From: Moniliella sp. 'wahieum'
Taxonomy: Eukaryota > Basidiomycota > Moniliellomycetes > Moniliellales > Moniliellaceae
Assembly (NCBI GenBank): GCA_003971905.1
Contig: RSEE01000109.1
Span: 62,001-126,000, forward strand
Direction: 5' to 3'
Length of the DNA stretch: 64,000 nt
Position numbers and translations under genes: made by a program. The notes beneath the pieces are model-generated. The model was given only the letters and a program-made list of their open reading frames with translations, searched no databases and had not been told where the DNA came from. Below are positions 1 through 12,480 of the stretch, piece after piece. The stretch's first letter is position 1, and each line of letters begins with the position of its first letter.

Positions 1-1070
1 CGAGGGTGGCGACCAGTATCGGTTGCCAATGTTTTCGTGCGACGGAGCTCCACCGGCCGAGATGACACTGCCACAAACTAATAACAAACAGACACAGAAA
101 AAAAAGTTAGGCCATCCATCTCCAAACATCTTTAGCCCACCCTAACGAAAAGAGATTCGTACTAATGAAGCCCAACACGGCGCTGTGGTAAGAGAGAGGA
201 AAGAGTCAGTGTCCGAAGGCGATGAGTCAAGCAAGACGTATTGCACCCAAAAGCCAAGGGATGCAAAGGAAAAAGGGAGGAAGGAGACATACATGATCTT
301 GATGATGGACGCAAAGCTCTCAAACTCGCCATAGCCTCGAACACCAAAGAAATTGATGATTCCAATGACGACGATGAAAATCACGAGCCACACACCTGGG
401 CTGATGTTCTCGTTGGGATCCCAAAAGCGAATGACGATCGTGGCGGCGGTCAGTTCAAGAGGAAGGACAATGAACCATTGCATCCAGTAGTTCCACCCCA
501 TAGCAAACCCCACGCAGGGAGATGAACCTAGTGGAATAAGCAGCAAAAGAACCAGAGATGGGAAAGAGCGTTCCCATTTCGCCCAGGTCGAGCACCACAC
601 AGAGCAACATGCTAGCGATCAACAGGTAGTCTAGCATCAGGAACCCAGGACCACCCGTTTGATACACTCCGCCGGACCCGATGAACAGACCGGTGCCAAT
701 ACTTCATGCCCAATCCGACAGAGGAAAAGGTTTAGTACAAACCCTCTTAACGAGCGCGGTGGCAAAACAAGAGAATAACAGAAAAGGAGACTACGCACCT
801 GCCGCCAAAGGCAATCATCTGCATGTGGCGCTGATTGAGGTGGCGCTGCAGCTTGGGCGCTTCGGGAGCTCCGTCAGCATCGCCACGAGGAGGGAGTCGA
901 CAGAGGCAATGCCTTGGACGGCATCGCCCTCCAGATCGTACTTGTGCAACGACGTCTTTTCGGCGTCGCTGCTGGGGCTGTCGTTACCCCGCCTTGGCTG
1001 GTGCCAGGCATGCCGGGGCGGTTTCCATGGGCTTGAAGCCATCGATGAAGCTGTGGAAGAGATGGGACAT
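1..1070 (-). CDS. Amino acid permease, yeast AAT family (partial, N-terminal part)
   Basis: Plasma-membrane proton/amino acid symporter related to yeast Gap1-type permeases. The family signature around TM1-TM5 is clear: SIGTGLFIGSGGVYQTGGPG, LGEMGTLFPISGSFAAYSTR, then GFAMGWNYWMQW and INFFGVRGYGEFE. Proposed exons on the minus strand: 1070-799, 701-293, a 20-nt micro-exon 182-163, and 77 to the window edge. Introns are 97, 110 and 85 nt with GTGCGT, GTATGT and GTACGA donors. With these junctions the fourth transmembrane stretch and the following GGAPSHENIGNRYW read through in frame. The start is the first ATG of the acidic N-terminal tail. One-base frame changes occur in the N-tail and near 521, in a CCC run between STRFIS and CVGFAMG. 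The C-terminal half lies outside the window. Family assignment is firm; the substrate is unknown. Confidence 0.88.
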
Positions 1071-3177
1071 GGTGGCGAGGAGGGGTGGGTGGGGTGGTGG
1101 TGGCAATTAAGCGCTCGTTATCCAAGCAGCCAGCAGTAGCGTTGACCAAGTCCTAAGTAGTAGTAGGGGGCCAATGCACACGATGTATATATATGCAGCG
1201 TGATGCCCCCGCTGTGGGATGGGGGGGTGTGGCGTGACTAGTGGGTGGGAGACGGGTGCGGAGTAGGGGCTGTATCGAGCGAGTATAATAGTGCGGCTGA
1301 TGGCAGTGGCGAGTGAGTAGTGACTGACGAAGGGGTGCGTGCCCCAGGGACTGTGCGGGGGGCAACGCGAGGCGAGGTGCTCGGGCGCGGGGCGATTGAT
1401 GATACGGATGGGGTGGCTAGGTTGCTGGGTATCTGCCTACTCTGCGCGACTTATCAACGAATCAACGACCATCGATCAACAATCGCGTGCCGCCCAACCC
1501 ACCGCCTCACCGCCACGCGCGGCACTGGCCCAGTGGAAGCGCTGTGCATGTGATGCTGCATGCGCCCGGAGATAGTCGCCAGTCGCCAGTCGATAGCCCC
1601 GGCAGTGCCCCCGCGCCAAGCCTGGCCCTGCCCCCCCGCGCGCCACACACTCGCCCACTGCCGCCGTGCGAGCGCTGGACAGCGTTGCACACGATGCACC
1701 CTGTGCACCCTGGTCCAGGCACACGCACCGCAGGCACAGCGCCCGTGTGCCCGTGCTCGCCTGTGCCTTCTCCATGGCTCAGGCACCAGCACTGCGTCAG
1801 CCTTCCGCCCCTCCCCTCCTCCCACGCTCCCGGGTGGTGGAATCCCATTGCGTAGCCGCCAAGAAGAGAGGGCCAGGCGACAGGCTCTGGCCCCAGTTCC
1901 TAAAGCATCCCATCACAAGCTGATGCTGGCGGCGCTGAGGGCCAGCAAAAGCGGGCGGCATGTGCACCTCTCTGCCTCTCCCATCTCCCCCTTCCCTTCC
2001 ATCCCCGCCTCCCTCGCCCTCGCCTTGACCACACTCCGCCCACACTTGGCCCATTTCGGCCGAGCTGAACGCTGAGGCACAGAGAAGAGGCTTGGGACAT
2101 CGTCTCGGACGACGTGACTTCTTTGGTATCTTCGTCTCATCCCTCGCCACCATCTATCTCCCTCGTAATCCGTAATCGTCCCCCAGCGCCCGGTCGCGTC
2201 GTAGAACACTGTTTCCATCAGTCCATTCACCTCCCATGGGCAACCGTACATACGTAAAAAGGCAACCGTTTTGCTCTCCAACAAAGGGGGGGGGGGGGCT
2301 GCCGCGCCCTGCCGGTAAGACTGTTAAGATCTTCCGATGTCTTCTGTTGATGACGTCGATACGTGGTCAATGCGATGGTTAATACGGGCCGACGGACCGA
2401 AGCTCTCCCTTCCCTCAAATGTTTCGCATTCAGTATAATGTCGGCGAATCTCGACGCCTTTCCATTTCCCTTGTGCTTTTGGTCCCCGTCCTACGGTCCG
2501 TGTTTCCCCCAGCAACCACAACTGGATAAAATGATCATCAGCATGTGTTCTTCCCTCTCTGTTTCTGAATTGACACGGGATTCCCTCGTGTAGACCTGTA
2601 CGATAATGTACTGATCAGCAGCCGCAGAGAGGGCAAGGGAGAGGTGCAATCCGGTTCTAGTAGAATACTATTAACCACTGCTGGTAAATATGAATGGGTG
2701 ATATACCAACTTAGTAGGAGATCTCTATTTTTGTGCCTCCGCCAAAAGGTAATGTACATTGCTGACCACACTGTCAGTACTACCCTGTGGATCCGAGCCA
2801 AGCACCTCTATGGAAGGAGAGGTGATGGTGGTAGCATTCAAAAGAGGAGCCTGTCAGGGGCAGAACATATAAGGGAGAGTCGAATACTACTAGAATTAAA
2901 CAGTGCGGATGAAGGGATATGACGTGTCAGATCTGCTTAAGCGCAGACGTACACTCCTCCGCCCTGTTCCTTCCCTCGTGTTTTCCGAATCTACTCGATG
3001 TGGCGATGGGAGGCAGAGAGACGTGGGCATTGCATAAAAAAGAGGGGAGGGGAAGCAACAGAAAAGAAAAGACAATGAAAGCATTTTTCACAAACCCAAC
3101 GGCCCTGCCAAAAAGCAAAAGCCGCCGTTGAACCACAAAGTACCAAAGAGACCAAGAGACCAGCTCCTGGTTCCATC
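1071..3177. other. Intergenic, no gene recognised
   Basis: Upstream region of the permease plus the 3' side of the Ser-rich gene. It holds GC-rich sequence with many accidental open frames, a pyrimidine-rich block near 1970-2040, and a run of 13 G at 2286-2298. I see no conserved protein motif or tRNA here. Confidence 0.5.
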
Positions 3178-6100
3178 CTACCAGATGAACCAAGCAAAAC
3201 GTGTTCCTTCTTGTCTCGACAAAGGCAAGACCGGCCGGTCACATTCCTTCCTTGCTTTCCTCCCCCCTCTCCCCGCTTGCCAATGCTTCCTTGGGTTGGG
3301 TCGCTTAGGCACGGCACTCTTGGGCACCTGGAGCGTGTGAACAGCAAACGCCGAGGGGGATGCGAGGGACGAAGGCGAGGAGGAACCGACGGACGACGAC
3401 GACGCGGCGACGACGACGCAACAGACGAAGAGGAAGGTGTCGAGGACGATTGAGCACGGAAGCCCGACTTGAAGCCGGACTTGGATCCGCGTGGGAAGCC
3501 CGAGCTGGATCCCGAACCGAACCCGAAGCGGAAGCTGAACTCGAAGCTGAACCCGACGCCGAGGATGAAGCAGCGAGGAAGCGACTGAGGAAGCCTGGCT
3601 GTTCACGCCGTGCCGCTAGCACTGGCAGCCGAGCCGGAACGAGTCCGGGTGACAAAGTGGCTCTGTCCAGCCGAACGCACGGGGGAGGAAGAGGCGGCGA
3701 CCGAGGAAGAAGTGGGCGACGAAGCCACTGGGCTGCTCGATTCACTGCTCGAACCCGAGCCCGAACCTGACTCGGACCCGTCCTCAATCATCACAGTCCT
3801 CCGATCCATCTTGCGACTCGTCCGAGCCGTCCGATTCATCCGACTCGTCCGACCCTTCCTCCGAATCGTCACAGTCCTCGGACCCTTCCGAGTCATCCGA
3901 GTCTTCCGAACCCTCCGACCCCGAGTCATCCGAATCGTCACAGTCGTCGTCCGAGCCATCGTCCGATCCCGATCCCGAACCGGCTTGCGGCGTCCCGCTG
4001 CCCCCGTCGAACCGCCCGGCTGCCCGACTCGAGCCACTCGACACACCACCTTGGTTGCCCGAGCCACCCGACACACGCTGCCCGAAGTGCCAGAGAGTTG
4101 CTACTGTTGCCCGAGTTGCCCGAGTTGCCCGAGTTACCACCGTTGCCGAGGGGCCAGTGGACGAGCCAGACGAGCTGGACGCGCTCGGCGCAGGAGAGCC
4201 AACGGAAGACATGTGTTGGGGACGGTGAATGGAGTGGTGGCCGCCGTGGCCATGGTGGTTCCACCATCCTGCGCTGGGGCTAGGGCTGGGTGCTGCGACG
4301 GAAGAAGGGCTGGGTCGGAGCCGGTGGAGCCATTGGCCGACCCAGCATTGGATCCGCCTGCTTCACTTCCTTGTCCCGACTGGCCGGACGTACCGCTCGA
4401 CCCGCCCTGCGTACCGGAAGACCCCGAGGGGGACGACGAAGGCGAGGGCGACGAGTCGGGGTCGAAGCGGAAGCCGAGGTAGGTTCCGTTCCTTGGGATC
4501 CGTCCGACCCTTCGTCCGATCCTTCATCCGACGAACAGTCGTCCCACTCGGAACTGTCCGACCCATCGTCCGACACGCTCCTGTCGGCGCAGCGGACGAG
4601 GGGACGAGGCAGAGGATGAACGCAACGCACTCGAGCTACCGACAAAGCTCAAGGAACTCGACGGTGTCGCACTCGCACTACCATTGGTGCTGGCATGGAC
4701 AAGGAAGCAGACGAACCTGAAGCGGAAGCATAGTGTCCACTTGCCGAACTGGAGCCACGCACCGAGGTGGGCGACACCGAGGACAACCGGACGACGAAAC
4801 GGTTCCGCTCGAAGACAGGGTGGCGCTACCGTTGGCCGAGTGGAGGAGTGGGAAAGGGAGTGCAGGTGGGAGCCCGTCGAGGTGGAAGAGCTGTTGCCCG
4901 AAGCGGAAATGGAGTGGATCGAAGTCGCGTTGGCAGAGTGCGAAGCCGAGAGCGTAGACGTAGCGTTAGCCGAGTGCGACGCCGAGTGCGTAGACGTAGC
5001 GTTGGCCGAGTGCGAAGCAGAGGAGAGGGTAGAGGAGGCACTACCGCTCGCGCTGAGCGACGAAAGGTGGTGCTTGCTGGACGCCGAGCTTCCCGGACGG
5101 TGGAAGACGTAGCATTCGCACTGGACGAAGGGGAGGCCGAAGAGGACTGGTGGTGCTTGCTCCACGACGACGACAACGAAGAAGACGACGGCACAGACGA
5201 CGAGCTACCCTTGGCCGAAGACGACGAGGCCGAAGACGACGAGCTACCCTGGCCGAAGACGAGGAGCTACCCTTGGCCCACGACGACGAGGCCGAAGACG
5301 ACGGAAAGACGACGCACTGGCCTTACGCGAAGACGACTGAACGAAGACTGAACCGAGGATGACGGTGCCGAGGAGCTGGAGTGGTGCGCACGGTGCACGG
5401 ACGACGGCTCCGTCGAGCTGGACTCGGACGAGCTTGCCTTCACACTAGACGAAGGGGACGACCACGAAGAGCTACCAGAGCTGCTAGAGTGGTGAGACGA
5501 GTGCGAAGAGACGTCGAGGCACTGGATGCTGACCCGCTCGAGCTGGAATGGCCTTGGACGAGGACCAAGACGCAGAGGAGCTAGGACTGGAGCTGGAGCT
5601 GGACTTGTCCCAGGCGGACGAGCTGTGCGAGCTGCGAATGTGGGACGAGCTCGGGGAAGAGAAGCAGAGTCCTGGCCCCACTTGGACTTGGAGCTAGAGC
5701 TGGAACTGGAGGGTGAGCTGGAGCTGTGCTTCTCCTCGCTCGAGGACGAGGACGGAGGACGACGACGAAGGAAGAGAGTGAGAGTGAGCACTGTTGCCGC
5801 TCCGTTGCCGCTGCCGCCACTACCGTTGTCCTGGCTCTTGGATGCAGCCACGACTTGTAGTGGTCCTGCGAGAGGAGGAGTGGGCGGGGCGGCGGAGCTG
5901 GTAGGGTGGGCGTTGGACGACGAGCTAGGCTCGTGCGCCTTGGAAGAAGACGAAGAGGAAGACGAGGAAGAAGAAGGAGAGGAGAAGAGTCATCCGTCTC
6001 CCTTGTGGCCCTCCCAGGAGCCCCAGAAGGAGCCAGAGATGGAAAAGCCACCTTGGTACTCGTCGCCGGAATCGGAGCTGTCGCGCGCGCCGAGGCGGGG

Positions 6101-6251
6101 CGGGGGGGAGTTGGCACCGTCGTGGCGCTGGGCAGGGCGGGGCGGGAGCGGGGGCGCGCCAGGCGGCCACGCCGTTGGTGGGCACCAGGCGCCAGAGTGA
6201 GCGGCAGCGAGGGCAGAGGAGGAGGAGGAGGGTGGTAGTGAGCGAGCGCAT
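3178..6251 (-). CDS. Ser/Asp-rich secreted or cell-surface protein, mucin-like
   Basis: No enzyme domain is recognisable. The minus-strand start at 6251 gives MRSLTTTLLLLL and, one base out of frame, ALAAAHSGAWCPP; together these look like a signal peptide with a cleavage site after the Ala-rich stretch. The rest is low complexity: Ser runs, SSSSPSSSSSSS blocks, a 12-residue tandem repeat of the type SASHSANATSTH with N-A-T glycosylation sequons (about 4921-5022), a GNS repeat (about 4106-4150) and an acidic SDDSEGSEDCDD region (3790-3960). Such composition is typical of O-glycosylated fungal wall or adhesin-like proteins. The coding frame changes many times, so the 3' end is uncertain; 3178 is the stop of the Ser-rich frame used last, and no convincing GPI-anchor tail is seen. 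A purely non-coding low-complexity tract cannot be excluded. Confidence 0.5.
4106..4150. repeat. 9-bp tandem repeat (gttgcccga type)
   Basis: About four to five imperfect copies. On the minus strand they encode a Gly-Asn-Ser run inside the Ser-rich protein. Confidence 0.8.
4921..5022. repeat. 36-bp tandem repeat, about 2.8 copies
   Basis: Units begin at 4921, 4957 and 4993 and differ at a few positions. The 36-bp period preserves the frame and encodes a 12-residue Ser/His/Ala/Asn/Thr repeat with an N-glycosylation sequon in each copy. Confidence 0.85.
5197..5302. repeat. Imperfect Glu/Asp-codon-like tandem repeat
   Basis: Variants of gaagacgacgagctaccc recur with small length changes. On the minus strand they supply Ser-rich coding sequence. 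Length differences that are not multiples of three contribute to the frame changes seen here. Confidence 0.6.
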
Positions 6252-8557
6252 GGCGGGCGGGGAGAGAGAGAGAGAGAGAGAGAGAAAGGAGAGAGCGCGG
6301 GAGGGCTGTCGTCAAGAAGCCGGGCGAGGGGGAAAGGTCTGTCCGCACAGCAGAAGACACGGGTGGGAGGAGGAGGAGAGGAGGCCGCCAGGGACTGAGG
6401 GGGGGAAGGCAGGGGGCGAAGCAGGAAGGAGATGGGGGGACAACAGACAGCGGGCGGGATATTTATTGCTTCTTTATGCGTTCTGCTCGTCGCGAGAGCT
6501 GCACTGCCCAGCGCTTGCCGGACACGGCAAGCCATCGGGGCGGGCACTGCCGCTGTGCCGTGCCGGCGGAGAGTGGCGGCCGCAGGCGTGTCCTGGCGTG
6601 TCACTGGCGCGGTGCGGGGCGCGGCGCTGTGGCGCGGTGGGTACTGGGTACACTGAGTCCCGCGTACCAAGCCTGAGCACTGAGCCAGTGCCGGAGCCTG
6701 GGAGGAGCTGGGGCGGGGGCGCATCCGCACAGGGCCAGTGTGCTGCGTGCGAGGCACTGCCATGGCACTGCCGCAGCCACCTGCGGCCGCTGGCCGATCT
6801 CGATCATCTCTTACCTGCGCTTACACTCGTCCCACGTGGCGCGTGGAGGCGGCGCATGGCGGCAGTGTAAGCTCCACGCAGGAGCCGCACCGCAGTGCCC
6901 GCAGCAGCGCAGTCTGCTGGGCTGCGTCCGCGTGCCTGGCGCCACCGCAGGCCGCAGCTCGACGGTCAGCCGGCAGCAGCACTAGGCCGCAGTCGGCAGC
7001 AGCTCCCTCGTGGGCCCCACTCCCCAGCGGCGATTCCTCGCAAGTACCACATTCAAATCTCCCACTGGGCGGTGTGGCCAGGAGGGCGCTGTACTCTTGC
7101 CTTGGCTACCCCGCCCCCACTGACTACACGAACATCGCCCCCAACTGCACCGTCACCGCGTCGCCTTCGCTGGCTCCTGTGCGTGCCCACGATTTGGCAG
7201 CTGCGCTCCCCGCTTCCATCCCGCACGCAGCCTCCTTCCCTTCACGTCCCCCCGCCGTGCCGCCGTCTGTGAGAAGCGAAAAGCTACCCTGATCGATCAA
7301 GCTCTTGACGACGGCCACCTTCCCAAGGCGCACCCGTCGCCCACCGGCGAAACGATCGAGGACGACGCGTTTTTTGTTAGCCAACTTGTTCTTGCCCCCC
7401 AAGCAAGCATCCTTCTTCCGGCTTCTTCGCGGCGTCGTAGCTGACGCATGACAAGCGCGTCATGTCCCACCGACTCAAATGATGATGGAGGCTCGCACAA
7501 GTGCGCATCTCCTTCCTCAACACATCCCAGGCCTCAGGGATAGAAGACCGAGAGGCGGCCGGCCAGCCAGCTCGCCTCAGCTTTGGTATCCACGCTGTTC
7601 CCATTGTGACCTAGCTTCAAGCTGTTCAAGCTTGCTCTTTACCCTAACACAGCCTCAGCACTCTGTGGCCTGCCCGAGACCCGCCATCGCGGTAGGGAGA
7701 GAACCCCCTAGTCCTACCCTGCTTCACTTACAGTACTTACCATCCCTTCATCATGCCACTCTCTAGTCGACTGGAAATATGCAAGTATATCAAGCCCATC
7801 CTCCGAACGGCCCGATCCATCGTACTTGTCTCTCCTAGTTGAGGAGAGTCGGTAGTCGACGAACCAAGAACAAGTTGGCGGAGCGTTTTTCTAAGGGCAA
7901 CTACGGACCACGAGGCCGTCCGCAAATTGCTTTGTTCTTCCACATAACTAACAGAGGGCCTACAGTCCTAGCCTTTCCCCTACTCCCCTCTTGTTACCAT
8001 TGTTGAAGCTGATGATGTTGACGGTTGATGGTTGACTGTTGACGGTTTTGCTTGGTCCGATGTTGGTGGCGGCTTTTTGTCGACCAATGGCACTCCCCGG
8101 CACCCCAGCATGAGTGCGTTTTGGCGCACGTCTGTTCCCTGTTCGGAACCTTGTCGTTCTCAACTGGCAGCAATGCATATTCTTTGGAGCCCTACCCTAT
8201 CCACTACCTCTGATCGCATTGACTTTGGCAAGCTAGTTTCCAAAAATGGCCATCAACCTAGGGCCACCCCATAACTAATGGCACCCTGACTGGCCTTCTG
8301 TCTGTCAGCACGGTCGAGGCCAGGCTATGGATCTATGGGTCAGCGCCGATGCAGGAGCCAATCTGATGCTGATGCCAAGCTGGCAGACAGACGGAGGTTG
8401 TGGCAGAACTCGGTTGCTAGCCTTCCCCCGTGTCATACATTTGGATGTGCTACGACAGTAGTAGAGTATTGAGTACATGAATGACTGAGGGTGATGGAGA
8501 CGCGAGCAGGCGGACGGAACAAAATTGAGTGTTTGTCTCCGCTTCCCCGTTCATCGA
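6252..8557. other. Intergenic, no gene recognised
   Basis: Promoter side of the Ser-rich gene and 3' side of Utp22. A TATA-like aataaatatcc (minus sense, about 6455-6470) lies roughly 210 bp upstream of the ATG at 6251. Long open frames such as 6738-7292 (plus) and 7124-7402 (minus) have no recognisable motifs. A short ttgac-type motif is repeated near 8018-8045. Confidence 0.45.
6262..6285. repeat. (GA)n microsatellite in the 5' leader of the Ser-rich gene
   Basis: About twelve GA units lie immediately upstream, on the minus strand, of the ATG at 6251; read in the transcript sense they form a CT tract, common in fungal 5' leaders. Confidence 0.85.
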
Positions 8558-11500
8558 TCATCTCTGCCGTACCTCGACCCGCTCCACCAGACCTTGGCCC
8601 AAGCGCACCATCTCCGCCACAATCGCCTGGTGTTGAGTGCGACATTCTTAGTTTGAGCCAAGGGCTTGCCACTGTCCTGGCCTTGGGTGTCGGTGGTGTC
8701 GGCGCCAGTGTCGACCGGGGCAACATTGGCCGCTGCCGACGCCTTGAACCGGCGCGGAGGGAGCAACGATGGGTTCCACATGCCGGCCACCACGGCCCCG
8801 CCAAGCGGATCATGGAACAGACGCACGGCATCGCCATACTTGGAACGCAAGAGCGCGACGTAGGCGGTGGCCGTGTCAAAGCCTGGTTTGGGGTCGGAGC
8901 CGAGCGTGGTCCAAGCCAAAGCGAGACGGTGGGCGTCCTTGGCTTCGGGCAGGACACGAATCGCATGTGCATGGCGCACCAGCACCGACGGGTCCAGGTG
9001 CAGCAGGAAATCGTACCTGTCCATGGGGGGATGGAAAAGCGTGTGGGCATCCAACGCGGCTTGGGCAGCCAGGGGCGTTTCCGACAGCATTTTGAGCGTC
9101 TGCTTGGCCAATGTACGCAGACCCAGCGCTGCCCGCGAACGCCGCGCCGTCCAGGCTGGGCGGGGTGAACCAAGAGCCCTCAGGATCCTCTTCGGTCGCT
9201 ACGACCCACGCGCCATTACGCGCGCGCGACGCAAACGCGTCCAGAGCGCGTTGTTTGAGTGCGGGCGGGAACCCCGAGGAGGGAAAAGGCGTGGCTTCGA
9301 CTCCTTCGCTGTTCGCTAGCTTCTCCTTTCTCTCCCCCACACTAAACACGGGCACCAGGATCGGTTCTTCGCTCGGCCGCCATTCCGAAAGGAGACGAAC
9401 AAAGGATAGCCACCCAGCTACGGGCGAGCTGGGCGGAGCCGCACCGGCCGGACCCTCCTTCGTCGCCATCTGTACACTTGCCGCATCCGATTGACGCAGG
9501 AAGATGTGGCCATCAAGAGCTCGACCAAGAGAGGGGGAATGAAAGGCATAGCCAACTGAGCTTGCCCACCGCATGGCCAAGCGCGTCGCATCGCCAAATG
9601 CGGGGAAGCGGTGACTGACTTGGACCAACGCTTGGTGCAGACGGGGTGCGTACTCGGTCTCTTGAGCCAAGCGCAATTGGCCCATCTTGGCTTCCGCGCG
9701 CAGCGTAGCCGGCAGATCCGTATCGGCGACCATGTCCTCCAGCACTTCTGCCTCCGCCTCCAGCCGGATCCTGAGGCGGAACGCGTACCCGGAAATCAGA
9801 GTCACATCCACCAGGGGGGCGCCGGAGCTATCGGCAGTCGAGTGGGGGAAAGCGACCCAGGTCCGACTCTCGGGCAGTTCGTCCGGCAAAGCCGAGGCGA
9901 TGCGCTCTAGCAACGCAGCTTGCATCGCAAATAATGCTTCCCGTTCCCTTGGCCAACGGGGGGACTTTTCAAACTCGAGGAGGAGGGTGTGGGCGGCCAA
10001 GTACGAGGGGGGCGGGGACTCGGTGCCGAGGCCCAAGAGGTCCAAGGGCATCGGGCCAAAGGGTCCGTGCCGGCAGCCCTGCGTCGGAGGCAAAAATGCG
10101 TGCGATCGATCGAGAGGGGCAGCTCGATCCGGCGAAGCGCATTGGACAGCTCGTGTTCCGCCTCGGCCACCGTAGGCAGAGGTGTCTTTTTCAGCTGCGC
10201 GGCTGGGCCAGTTTGGCATCAGGGGAGAGGAGCGCCATCGGACCTGGAGTCAAGCACTCGACCGTTTCAGCCAGAAGACCATGTTGGGCTTCCAAGGCGG
10301 ACGAAGGATGGTGTGCGGGATGGCCCAGCGTCCCCCCTCTTCAGCGGGGGGGGCACGGGCCAGACGATAGCCCAGCGCGTGATCCCATCGCGGAACCGAC
10401 GCAGTTCCGCAAGGTCGCCCCAGAACGTCTTGTAGGCCTGCGCACGCTCCGTCTCTGTCTGTGGGGGGCCGTGGTCGACAAGCCCACGGACATGGGGGGC
10501 ATGATAGTGCACCCCGACTAAGAGCGAGCTTCCTTTCGCTCCGGTAAGAGTCTGGCCCAGCTCCACCTCCTTTCCCCTGCGATGAAAGATGGAGACGGCA
10601 GCGGCACGGGTGGCAAGGGCCGCGCGTAGCGTTTCCCCGATTTCCTTGGCAGCGGCAAGCAGATGGGTGGGAGCGTCAGGAGCGATATGCGAACCAGGAA
10701 GAGGAACAGTAAACACCTCATCGAATGCCAATAGAGGAGGCAGACGGGTAAGAAACACGTCCCGGAAAGAATCGTTGGCATCCGAGAGGAGGGCACGGGT
10801 ACGAGCGGCTTCTACCGCTAGAGCATCGATGGACCCACGCGGGGTGCCAGCAAACAAGTTGACGGATCCTGTCGGGTCCACCAAGACCATGGGGTTGCGC
10901 TCCCCGATGCCATAGGGTGCGGGGAAGGCCTTTGCCCAATCGGACGTGCTGTGGTTGGAAAGGACGGGCACGCCTTCGAGCGGGGCCATAACGTGCACAT
11001 GGTTTCCCAAGGTGGGACTAGCAAGCCAGTCCAGCGTAGCCCGGAACAGTTGGTAGGAGCTTAGTCCCCCCGCCAGGCGGCTCGAACCAGCCTCGCCATG
11101 GAGCAAGTGAGCAAGCACCATGGAAAGGAGAAAGCCGCCTGGGTGAGATCCTGTGAGCGAAAGGGCTGGGGACTTGGATGACCCCGTCCCAACTGACCCC
11201 CACCCTCTTTGCCTCGCCCAGACAGCGAGGAGTGCACAGGCATCCGCGAAAGCCGGTGCGTTCTGAGCTGTCTTATGGAGATACACCAGATGCGCCACAG
11301 CCAGGCCATCGAGCAACACCGACGAGTTGTAAGAGGGAGTAGGTGTATCCGCCTCGACTTTGCGCAGTCCACTGCGAAGCGGTCCGAGGCGATTGGGCCA
11401 CTTGAACGCTTGGGGATCATAAGCCATGTGCAAACGGATCACCATTTTGGTCTTGGTAAAGTCGAGCGAGGAACCATCCGAGACGGGATGAAGAACAAGA

Positions 11501-12480
11501 AGGGGACGGCGCGGGTCGCCGCCTTCCGCTTCCCAGGTGGGTGTAACAGGAAGTCGATCGTCGCTCTTGGAAGCTTGGACAATCGCTGCGGCAATGACGG
11601 CCAGGTAGAACGCGCGTTTCTGTGCGTACCGCCCATCGAGCGCATCACGTTCGGTGAACAGTTCAGAGGGCATGACCACTGCTACATCCACGTTGGTCGG
11701 GGCAGCGCCAGGAGAAGGCCGCGTTGCCGCCTTGCGCGCCCAGCTACCGATAAGGTGCACCCCGGAAGGAGGCGCAAAGCCAAAGGGCAAACTAGCCTGG
11801 TCGTCCGTTGCCGCCGGAAGGGGCTTGGAAAAGGGCACCTTGATGTCTTGGAACGACGGGATGGCCTTTTGGGCAGCCTTGAGGGCCTTTCCCAGGGGTG
11901 ATGGAGCGATGGGGGCAATGTTGGTGAGGAGGGCAAAGAGACGGCGAAGCACAGCCTCAAGACTGCCCATCTTGCCATAGTTGGGCTTGACTTGGCGCAG
12001 CAGCTCGTCAATCTGGAAGAGCGAGTCAGTACATGCTCCTAGTGGCAACACAACAAAGCGTACCTCTAGCTTGAGCACATTGCTCTTGAATAGTTCGGCT
12101 GTCTCGCGCAAGTTGGCCACCTCATCCGCGGTTGGGATGGCGTACAGGTTGGTTTCGCGCTTGGCTGCTTCTGACGAGGCCATGCCAGCGGTGCTGGCCC
12201 CAAACTTTCCCAGCAGCGAAGAGTCGGCGGGGGCATCATCATCATCATCGTCATCGTCGGCGTCCGAGTCGTCGTGATGGTGAGCGCCCGAAGGCATCGG
12301 CTCATCGGAAGCGCCGTCCGCCTCGAGGTCCTCAAACCCGCCTTCGAGATCTTCGTACCCTCCCTCCAGGTCCTCGTAGCCGCCAGCCGCGTCTTCGTAG
12401 TCGTCGGCAGGAGGAGGAGGGGGCGCACGGGACTTTTTGCTGGCAGGCTTGTGGGCCGGCGCGGCGTGCTTGCGCTTCAT
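8558..12480 (-). CDS. UTP22: Utp22/Nrap-family U3 snoRNP (small-subunit processome) protein
   Basis: Nucleolar component of the 90S pre-ribosome needed for 18S rRNA maturation; in yeast Utp22 works with Rrp7 and CK2 in the UTP-C module. The N-terminus (MKRKHAAPAHKP, ATG at 12480) is basic, followed by three YEDLEGG-type acidic repeats and an Asp run. Family blocks are then visible: FKSNVLKLE joined to IDELL, GSWARKAATRPSPG with NVDVAVVMP (the degenerate nucleotidyltransferase-like fold), AFWGDLAELRRF-like residues as TFWGDLAELRRF, ELSNALRRIELPLSID, and near the C-terminus YGDAVRLFHDPLGGAVVAG and LVERVEVRQR before the stop at 8558. A 51-nt intron lies at 12013-12063 (GTACGC...CAG) and keeps the frame. 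At least five frame changes interrupt the C-terminal half, for example near 10340, 10170, 9115 and 8625. Length fits the family at about 1,300 residues. Confidence 0.9.

Noticed and set aside
6738-7292. Long plus-strand open frame upstream of Utp22
   Set aside because: Composition follows local GC bias; no motif, and overlapping frames are open equally on both strands.
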